Assembly (NCBI RefSeq): GCF_000003605.2
Contig: NW_003132365.1
Coordinates: 163,212 to 174,591 of the forward strand
Source of the DNA: Saccoglossus kowalevskii
Taxonomy: Eukaryota; Hemichordata; Enteropneusta; Harrimaniidae
Length of the DNA stretch: 11,380 nucleotides
Direction of reading: 5' to 3'
In this document: positions 1-6,700 of the stretch, in pieces
How positions within the stretch are numbered: position 1 is the stretch's first letter
Layout of the letters: each line of letters opens with the position of its first letter
The notes under the pieces: model-generated
Database searches by the model: none
What the model saw: the letters and a program-made list of their open reading frames with translations, nothing else
What the model was told of the DNA's origin: nothing
Position numbers and translations under genes: made by a program

Positions 1-342
1 TGTCTCTCCATGAAGACGCTTGATGCCCTGGAGGGTGTAATGCAGCACCATGTTATCTTTGATGGTGTCAGGGAAGCCGCTTTCAATGTTCATGCGGAGT
101 ATAGCTGCTAGGTATACTTTAATTGACCGATATGCAAGGCCTTGTGAGGCCAAGTATGTGATGAAGAGCACTGTGGATTGCTGAGTTAGCGGCAGCGGGG
201 TTATGCCATGGCTGTGACAGAAATTGGTGTACTGGAACTGCCCAGTATGGTATGTTCTTCTCGTGTTCAGCGCAATGCTATGATCAATATAGTGGTGAGC
301 TTGCCTTACAAGGTTCTGAAGGTTTCCAGTTGTGGTGGTCAT
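1..342 (-). CDS. Tyrosine recombinase, N-terminal part (DIRS-like element), partial
   Basis: The frame opens with ATG at 342-340 and stays open for all 114 codons to the window edge, too short a reading for automatic ORF listing because it has no stop inside the window. The translation contains ALNTRRTYHTGQFQYTNFC, then a stretch around LFITYLASQGLAYRSIKVYL, and ends near LQGIKRLHGET. This is the helical core-binding (SAM-like) domain that precedes the catalytic domain in DIRS and Ngaro recombinases. The catalytic R-H-R-Y domain would lie left of the window and is not seen. The protein would insert the cDNA circle into the genome. Its ATG overlaps the stop of the RT frame by 4 nt (ATGA), an arrangement suited to termination-reinitiation. 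Known for the family: the recombinase is often a separate overlapping frame. The assignment is confident; whether the full protein is intact cannot be seen. Confidence 0.82.
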   Translation of the reverse strand, partial: MTTTTGNLQNLVRQAHHYIDHSIALNTRRTYHTGQFQYTNFCHSHGITPLPLTQQSTVLFITYLASQGLAYRSIKVYLAAILRMNIESGFPDTIKDNMVLHYTLQGIKRLHGET

Positions 343-2132
343 ATGACGTCCAGCTGGCGTAGATCTGGAAACTTGGTTGGGTATCGATCCGCTTGCGGTG
401 CCAGGCTGCGAAATCTGGAGATCTGTTGACGAGATAGAGAATCAGCAATCTCATTGTTGATACCTTTAATGTGTGTAACCATAACATAGAAATTGTTCTG
501 AGCTGCCGTGAAGAAAATACGTCTGATGAGGTGCATGATGCGAGGGCAAGGTGTCGACCCTTTCTTCCAGATCTGTACAACTGACAAATTATCACAATGA
601 AATAAAATACGCCTCCCATGCAAGAGATCGCCCCAAATTAGGCAGGATAGTAGGATGGGAAGAAGCTCTTTCCAGGCGATTGATAGGGTAGTGTCTGATG
701 AAATGTATGTTGGCCATGTGGCTGAGATCCACTGTCCTTGGAAAAACGCACCAAAACCCAGAGTGGCTGAAGCGTCAGTATAAAGATCTATATCAGCTGC
801 TGATGTCCAGTTTGATGCAAGCAGTGGTGCCGTGCCATTCCAGCTGGGTAAATAATCGCACCACCATTTAACATCTAGTCGAAAGTCCTCTGTAAGTTGT
901 ATGGTGTCTTTGAGGTTGGGAACTGATGTACTAATGTTGATCATACGCCTGAGAAATATGCGGCCAGCTGGAATGCACTTGCATGCAAAACTAAGAGTTC
1001 CAATCAGGGAGAGTAGTTCACGTTTTGAACACGACTTGCGATAGAGCCAAGTTGGTAATAATGATGATAAGTCACTGAATTTATCACTTGGGAGCCTGAT
1101 GACCATGTCAACAGTGTCCAACTCGACACCTAGAAACGTTATTGTTGTAGATGGGCCTTCTGTTTTGTCAGTAGCAACCGGGACTCCTAGTTCTTGGCAG
1201 GTATACAACATTTTGTCTATGTTTTGCTGGCACTGGCTTGTATTTGGAGGCCCAACAGTAAGGTAGTCATCAAGGTAGTGCAAGATGTCTGTAGAGCCAA
1301 TGCGATGTGCAACTATCCAGTTAATGGCGTCTGCTAGTTGGTTGAATAGGTATGGTGCAGAGCGTAATACAAATGGTAACACACGATCAAAGAAATAGTG
1401 ACCTTCCCAGTAGTAGCCCAGAAGGTGCCAGTCTTGTTTCCTCACTGGACATAGACGAAAGGCATGTTTAATGTCCATTTTTGCCAGTAGTGTTTGTGGG
1501 CCATAATTGTTAATCATAGCCACTGCATCATCAATACGGGAGTATGATAGGGAATGATCTTCCCTGGAGATGTTAAAGTTGACACTTTCAAACTTTGGCT
1601 GTGACAGATCCATAATTATCCTATAACCACCGTTTTTCTTTGGACGTAATCCAAGAGAGTTCACCACAAAATTTGGTAATGGAGGTTTCTGAAAGGGTCC
1701 AATTGTGTGCCCTAGTTGAAGTTCTTTATTTATGGAAGCTGTAATAAGAGCAGGGTTTAAGAGAGCTGACTTAGCGTTTTTTGTAAAGCGTGGATAATGC
1801 TTCCCTGTGAAACCAAGATTAGCACCATTGATGATGAGTGACAGTATTGAGGCAACAAATGATTTGTTTGGATGACTATGTAAGGCTTGTGCAAAAGCCT
1901 CAGGCTTGAGTGGTGTTTCTGGATGAATTGTTCGAAATATGTCCATTTGCAGAATTCTGTCGACGAAAGGGCTGGAATGGTGGTGGTTGTTGGTTGGACT
2001 GGAATTGGCCACGAAAAAGCTGATTTCCTTCTTCTTCTGGTGTGCGATGGAATGTTGCTGAATGGCTTGTAGAGTGACAAATGTTACATTTGTGAATGCG
2101 GTTGTGGCGACATGGAGTGTTGCAACGACCAC
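339..2132 (-). CDS. Reverse transcriptase-RNase H of a DIRS-like element
   Basis: A 597-codon open frame. RT palm motifs: motif A LLAKMDIKHAF (Asp at about residue 220), motif B-like FVLRSAPYLFNQLADA (about 255-270), motif C YLDD (286-289), then LGVPVATDKTEGPSTTITFL leading into the thumb. RNase H follows with YTDAS (Asp 453), WKELL (Glu 489), HCDN (Asp 514) and NEIADSLSR (Asp 564), so all four acidic residues are present. Known role: it copies element RNA into cDNA and degrades the template RNA. The first codon at 2132 is GTG; the first in-frame ATG encodes residue 63 (1946-1944), 44 nt before the Gag stop, so translation probably begins by frameshifting from Gag or by reinitiation within the 230-nt overlap. 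Motif B has Val where relatives usually have Gly (FGLRSAP), a possible weakening change. It ends in an ATGA overlap with the recombinase. No stop or frameshift is seen inside the domain. Confidence 0.93.
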   Translation of the reverse strand: MVVATLHVATTAFTNVTFVTLQAIQQHSIAHQKKKEISFFVANSSPTNNHHHSSPFVDRILQMDIFRTIHPETPLKPEAFAQALHSHPNKSFVASILSLIINGANLGFTGKHYPRFTKNAKSALLNPALITASINKELQLGHTIGPFQKPPLPNFVVNSLGLRPKKNGGYRIIMDLSQPKFESVNFNISREDHSLSYSRIDDAVAMINNYGPQTLLAKMDIKHAFRLCPVRKQDWHLLGYYWEGHYFFDRVLPFVLRSAPYLFNQLADAINWIVAHRIGSTDILHYLDDYLTVGPPNTSQCQQNIDKMLYTCQELGVPVATDKTEGPSTTITFLGVELDTVDMVIRLPSDKFSDLSSLLPTWLYRKSCSKRELLSLIGTLSFACKCIPAGRIFLRRMINISTSVPNLKDTIQLTEDFRLDVKWWCDYLPSWNGTAPLLASNWTSAADIDLYTDASATLGFGAFFQGQWISATWPTYISSDTTLSIAWKELLPILLSCLIWGDLLHGRRILFHCDNLSVVQIWKKGSTPCPRIMHLIRRIFFTAAQNNFYVMVTHIKGINNEIADSLSRQQISRFRSLAPQADRYPTKFPDLRQLDVI

Positions 2133-2760
2133 GGTTGAAATCTCTGCAGACGTTGTTATTGTTAGAACTTTGATTTGTTATATTGTTGTTGACCCAGCGG
2201 TAGGGGTCTTGCCATCGAGTACAGTCTTGGCGCATATGTCCCTTTTTGTGGCAGTTGGAACAAACTGGAATTAGTAAATGAAGATTCTGCTGGAAATGTG
2301 CATAATCTAGCTGTGCATTTGGGATACTCCAGTTCCGCAAATCGGGATAGCGGGCATGATCAAGGCGAAATTCTTTGTCATAAGCCAGCCATGCCTCTGG
2401 TTTGAAAGTCTTAGCCCTACGTGCTATGTGACGCTGGTAATTAAACAAATGGACTGCTTCTTCTGGATGGTAATAAGCCCTGTAGGCCGCAAATGTTGAC
2501 CAGCAGTCTAGCCAGTCATTGAAGTCTGCTATTTCGTTACGTTTCGCCTGAGTGGAGAATACTGCTACTGACGGATTGTCTGGGTCAAATGAAATGTGTG
2601 TATTGGACGTTCGCGTGGAATTAGGCTTCAAAACATCGGGGTGTAGATCTGAAAAATCGGTGAACTTACCCCTGTTTGAGAGTGAGTTTAACAACTGTTG
2701 ATCGACAAATGGCAGATGCAGGTTCGCTGGAGGAATTGTAGCAGAGATCGGCTTTCGGAG
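1900..2760 (-). CDS. Gag-like nucleocapsid region with three zinc-binding motifs (DIRS-like element)
   Basis: The frame is open from just after a TAA at 2763-2761 to its stop at 1900; the leftmost usable start at 2694 is TTG, so this is the continuation of an upstream Gag reading frame and not an independent gene. It holds a CCHC knuckle CSNCHKKGHMRQDC (about residues 145-158 counted from 2694), a CCCH-type motif C-x7-C-x3-C-x5-H (CRDFNRGRC followed by CRHNRIH, 183-201) and a C-x2-C-x4-H-x4-H motif (CNICHSTSH, 203-216). The C-terminus is rich in Gln, Asn and Pro. Inferred role: RNA-binding structural protein that packages element RNA. The last 230 nt overlap the RT frame in a different register. 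The zinc motifs are clear; their exact function in this element group is inferred. Confidence 0.75.
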   Translation of the reverse strand, partial: LRKPISATIPPANLHLPFVDQQLLNSLSNRGKFTDFSDLHPDVLKPNSTRTSNTHISFDPDNPSVAVFSTQAKRNEIADFNDWLDCWSTFAAYRAYYHPEEAVHLFNYQRHIARRAKTFKPEAWLAYDKEFRLDHARYPDLRNWSIPNAQLDYAHFQQNLHLLIPVCSNCHKKGHMRQDCTRWQDPYRWVNNNITNQSSNNNNVCRDFNRGRCNTPCRHNRIHKCNICHSTSHSATFHRTPEEEGNQLFRGQFQSNQQPPPFQPFRRQNSANGHISNNSSRNTTQA

Positions 2761-3266
2761 TTACTGTAATGCTGGAGTTTTGCTGTTGTGTGGACGCCAT
2801 GTTGGAAGTTGAACTGTTGTTTACTTGACCGTTGACCTCTGTTGCGCCCCCTATGGGCGGAAGATGTGGTGTATTCACCAAATGCATGATCGGCTGGTTT
2901 TCTAGTTGCCGTACTGGGTGCTCGGCTACGATGTTCGACGCAGTAGTTGGTATCGATGAGGTACTAGCTGGTTGGAATGGATTGTTTTCTGAGCTCTGCC
3001 TACTGATCATGGCTTGGAGTGGTTGATTATTTTGGACGTGATGTTGAGGTTGCTGCAGGCTGCGAACCAGTTCGGCCAAATCGTTCCGACTCATTGCGAC
3101 AATGTCGTTTGCAGGTCCTGTGTCGACTGTGGAGTTGCTGGATTGGTGTAGGTCTGGTGGGCTATTTAAAGATTGTTCTGAAGAATCGACATATCGTGAT
3201 GGTCTGTGTTTTCCGTGAAGGTCTTCCGGCGCCACGTCCTCTGTTACCGCGACCGCGACCAGGCAT
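2666..3266 (-). pseudogene. Gag N-terminal region split over two reading frames (DIRS-like element)
   Basis: An ATG at 3266-3264 opens a short frame with an Arg-Gly-rich start (MPGRGRGNRGRGAGRPSRK) that stops at 3164-3162. A second frame, whose first listed codon at 3235 is GTG but which is open further upstream, runs to 2666 with a low-complexity Ser/Asn/Gln/Pro product. A third register, open from 2760, carries the zinc-motif region. The protein therefore needs two register changes, one between about 3235 and 3165 and one within about 2760-2751, near a CGAAAG run on the coding strand. Each change is a single-nucleotide step. They could be inactivating indels, sequencing errors or programmed shifts; mutation seems likeliest because a programmed double shift would be unusual. 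The low-complexity composition and basic RG start fit an RNA-binding Gag. Confidence 0.6.
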
Positions 3267-3406
3267 ATTGGCTGGCGAGAACGTTAAAAAGTAACTTACG
3301 TAAAAGTAGGCAAGCGGTGTAATAACTTCGAGTTAGAATGCCGGCTGCGTGAAGGATTGCTGATTTCTGGAACGGACCGATGTGGACTCGTGTAGAATCG
3401 AGAGTG

Positions 3407-3440
3407 AACTGATTAGCTAAGGTTTTAGGTGGCTATTTAA
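3407..3440 (-). promoter_or_regulatory. Predicted TATA plus initiator promoter of the DIRS-like element
   Basis: On the minus strand TTAAATAG (3440-3433) is followed by TCAGTT (3412-3407), a match to the animal initiator. The first T of the TATA-like box lies 30 nt upstream of the A at 3410, the classical distance. A start at 3410 would give a leader of 144 nt before the Gag ATG at 3266. The spacing is seen directly; promoter function is inferred. Confidence 0.45.
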
Positions 3441-3451
3441 GCCAAATGATA

Positions 3452-3531
3452 AAATGCCAAAGGTCAGTGTTAATCCCCAAGCGACGCGATGGTTAAGACT
3501 GTGTGTGCTTGAATGAAATGCCAAAGTTCAG
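3452..3531. repeat. 16-bp direct repeat with one mismatch
   Basis: AAATGCCAAAGGTCAG (3452-3467) recurs as AAATGCCAAAGTTCAG (3516-3531), 64 bp apart, just upstream of the element's predicted promoter. It may be part of the element's terminal region or a pair of factor-binding sites. Seen directly; meaning unknown. Confidence 0.55.
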
Positions 3532-3628
3532 CCTAAAGTCTCATTATGCAAAACAATAGGTGTTGGGATTAAATACTGTGTCCAGTGTGCATTAACACTG
3601 GTTACAAAATATATGCATATTTGTAACC
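3465..3628. repeat. Cluster of inverted repeats at the putative outer end of the DIRS-like element
   Basis: CAGTGTTAAT (3465-3474) is the exact reverse complement of ATTAACACTG (3591-3600). CCAGTGT and ACACTGG (3582-3601) form a 7-bp stem with a 6-nt loop. GGTTACAAA and TTTGTAACC (3600-3628) form a 9-bp stem around an AT-rich loop. The last hairpin ends 30 bp before a host splice acceptor. DIRS-type elements carry inverted terminal repeats, so this may mark the element's end; without the other end the ITR cannot be confirmed. Confidence 0.5.
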
Positions 3629-3659
3629 AAATAATTAAATATTTTTCAAATTCTTTTAG

Positions 3660-3764
3660 ATGATCCTTGTGAAACCACCCCTTGTATTAATTGTACTGGG
3701 TATGCTGAGGAATTTGATTGCCATTGTGTGGCTGGATTCATTTTTTATGATGGGCTTTGCCAAG
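3660..3764 (+). CDS. EGF-like exon 1 of the SEFIR receptor
   Basis: Acceptor TTCTTTTAG ends at 3659; donor CAAG/GTAAGG begins at 3765. The exon is 105 nt, phase 1 at both ends. It encodes DPCETTPCINC, then FDCHCVAGF and a final Cys before Gln: six cysteines spaced C-x4-C-x2-C-x8-C-x1-C-x10-C, an EGF fold with a short second loop. An N-C-T sequon is present. Symmetric phase-1 EGF exons are typical of shuffled extracellular modules. The upstream exon is outside the window. Confidence 0.85.
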
Positions 3765-6700
3765 GTAAGGTAATGTAATGTAATATATAGTCTTGCCTGA
3801 AATCAATGTAGTGTTCCACTTGCTTTTTGCCATTTTGTCCGTGCCTATATAGCTGCCAGTAAATGCTGCAAGCGGGGAATTCCCCATAATCAGTAATCTC
3901 AAATGACATTGTTCACATTCCCAAACAACCAAGCCATTCTTATGTGAATAGCCGACTACTGTTTACTTAAACAGTGTAGCTAGGCATAGGTGGAGTGGCC
4001 TATAGTGATTGATACCACATACCAGTACCGGTACATGCAATGACAGCATGGCAAAATACAGTTTTGATGATCACACTAGAAAAGACACAAGAGAATCAGG
4101 GGGGACCCTAAGCTTTAGTGTGCAATCGTCTTAGTTGACTATTTCATGATATTGGGTTATGTGGTGCTTGAGTGAGGGCGCCAACTATGGAGACTGCTTG
4201 TAGACATCATTGGATCTGTCTCCCATGAACAGTCTTAATTACTGACTCATCTCGAGATGTGGGCAATGTGTTGTAACAAAGTTTTGATTCTCTGTGTTTG
4301 ATACGCCAAGTGGGACGTGGAAAGAGTACATACAAAATAAAATAAAATCTGAGATGATGGGTGGGTGAAAAGATAACTTGAAAATGTTCACTGTGTGAAA
4401 CAGGAATTGTAATTGAATTGGGCAATTTGACAACAGTAACACTAAGGAATGCGTTATGTAATTGTAATTGGCCAAGATATCAAAATGCATAAATATGCAC
4501 CAGGTCAGCGAATAATTCATGAAGAGCTACATTATTATGAGTGGGAACATGACTGATAAATTTGAAATAGGAGTGAAGAATAAAGGATGCTCTTTCGTAT
4601 GCTTTAAAATATTACACAAGGCAAATCTGTTGGGGAGAGGAAATCCTGGAAGCAGGGCAGTGTTCAGTGCATTACAATGGTTAAAACCTGAGTGCCAGAG
4701 AAATCTATGAGTAAAATTTGGATTCAAATCTGAAATCTGATAGAAGAAAGCTAGCGCAATGCAATCTCTAGGAAGTGTAACCAATTTAACAACATTGCAA
4801 ATTACAAAAGACACAATTTAAAACAAACATTGAAGTAAATGTCTGCTGAAAGGTTCAATTAGGTACTTGCTGTCAAACATAGCACAATGCTAAATTCTAT
4901 AAAATCAAAGCACCGAATCAATGTTAGAGCACCATAGTTCTCTTTGCAAAGTTTTAAATGTTATGTCATCTTGTATCTTGTAGTTAGTGGCAATTGTTTT
5001 GGTTATATATAGCTGGATAGCATTAGTACCAAGGTATACCAACGTCACAGACTTTTATCAGCCAGTCTAGATTCACTTTTGCAAACATTGTAATACTGTG
5101 AATAATGACTGTTACACAGGTTTGTTTCCCAACATGCGAAAGTAGGTCTTGAAGGTGGTGGGTGTGGTACCACATGTGAAAATTTTGCTGTACAGGAAAA
5201 GGAATGCTGGCGTGCTGGAGGGTGTCTGTCTGAAGTTGATGAATGCACAAATGGCACAGATGTATGACTAGGTAGATGTAGTAGCGAAGACTTAGCTGCA
5301 GCAAAACACATCTGTTATGTGTAATGAGATCATTATGTTGTATCTCTGAGCTGAGCAAGATGTTGATATTAAATGTTGATGCTGAGGTGATGTCACTTTC
5401 TGTATTGAGGCTGGATATAGTGACGTTTCCATGGTGAGCTGTGTGGTGAATAGTGACATGATGTGTTGAAAAAGACTTGAGCTTCTATTTATACGTGGTG
5501 GCAAAGTCTTACATCTGATGTAGGAATAGTCACCATGTGTGAATGCATGCAATTACAAAAAGTCTCCCAATTACTGATGAAAGTCTGGGTTTAGTATTGG
5601 GAGCTGTTCAAAGTAGAAAAACAAGTTTTTAAGTTTGTCTGGTAGTAGTAGGATGACCCTGTGAATTATATCTAACTCAATGCTGCAAAAAGTGATGACT
5701 GATGATGGGCCTTCAATCTTGTTGGCAGTAATAGGGATACCAAGTGAAAAGGAAACGTGAAAAGCAAATGTTCATAATTATGTCTTTGTTGCGTTTGTGT
5801 CTTGATGTCTGACTACCCATCCGATGCAATGTGATTGAATAGGGAAGGTTTGAAGCACACGCCAAATGGTAGAACATGGATGAATAGTCTGAATGCATTT
5901 GCAAGCAGAGAGACAGGTCTACGTTTGTTAATCATGCTTTTGACATCTACATGTGTAGTTTTCTTTTGGTATTAACGCTAGTTGGAAGGAGTTATTCAGT
6001 AAATGGACCAATGGTGTGCTCCAGTGGAACCTCCTTGAAATGGCTTGTGATACAATATCTTTGTGGTTGAGGGAGAGACTCTGTACTTCTCTATAAGAGG
6101 CATGGGTTCAACAAATTGTTTGTCTGGATGGTTAGGATGTTATTAGGAGAACTTGATGCTTGCAGTGTTGTCATATGGATAAAATTTTCTTTCCGCAAGG
6201 TTGTAATAGTTGAACTTTGTCATAAATATGTTATTGCCAGTATGAGATATACCCTGTTTCGTACCACACACAGATCTCAAAGCGGATATGATTACAATAA
6301 CCTTTATTATGATTTTTAGAAGATGCATGTTCTGTGAATCCCTGTGGCTCAGATGGAACATGTCATACAATTCCTGGAAAATCTGATTATAACTGCAGCT
6401 GTCGCCATGGTTACACTGTGAATGAAACATGCCAAGGTATTTCACAATTAGTTATATTGCCGGTTATATATATACCCCATCAACATAATATTCTTCATAA
6501 AATGAAATTCTAACACACCCCTTTCTAGTTTTCTTATCATTTTCATAAATAACCAGGGAGTATTCATTGCAGGTACACGTAACCCATACAACTAGTAATA
6601 TTATTTTTCAGGTAATCTATGTACAAACTCAGCATGGTTTCTAGGACACTCTGTGCACTGTTTCTGCTTTTTATCAGTTATTAGGCAAGCTCATTTGAAC

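Larger units (their letters stand above)
1..3630 (-). mobile_element. DIRS-like (tyrosine recombinase) retrotransposon, partial, antisense in a host intron
   Basis: Seen: in minus-strand order there is a Gag-like region with zinc-binding motifs, a reverse transcriptase with RNase H, and the start of a tyrosine recombinase, all overlapping. Known: Gag, RT-RNase H and a tyrosine recombinase in place of an integrase define the DIRS/Ngaro group. The element is cut by the left edge of the window. Its right end is not sharply defined. Coding sequence begins at 3266, a promoter-like pair lies at 3407-3440, and a cluster of inverted repeats runs to about 3628, just before the splice acceptor of a host exon at 3659. 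The RT-RNase H frame is open over 597 codons with its catalytic residues, so insertion was probably recent, although Gag has frame changes. Host exons resume at 3660 on the opposite strand, so it lies antisense in an intron. The 3630 boundary is approximate. Confidence 0.85.
3765..6319 (+). other. Intron between EGF exons 1 and 2
   Basis: About 2.55 kb between donor GTAAGG and acceptor ATTTTTAG. The right half contains a decayed antisense DIRS-like copy (about 5160-6110). The left half (3765-5040) is AT-rich with an 8-bp inverted repeat at 3958-3975 and a GTACCGGTAC palindrome near 4025; I see no convincing coding exon there, and the small open frames have no recognisable composition or motifs. 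Confidence 0.75.

Noticed and set aside
284-619. 111-codon minus-strand frame overlapping the RT end
   Set aside because: It is a shadow of the RT-RNase H frame; the real overlapping gene in this area is the recombinase frame from 342.
4207-4814. Several 60-95 codon frames in the first intron
   Set aside because: AT-rich, no recognisable motif, mutually overlapping and lacking splice support; I tried to see recombinase residues of the decayed DIRS copy here and found none convincing.
5031-5040. ACCAAGGTATAC resembling the CAAG/GTA end of an EGF exon
   Set aside because: The matching frame has in-frame TAG codons directly before it and no cysteine pattern or acceptor.
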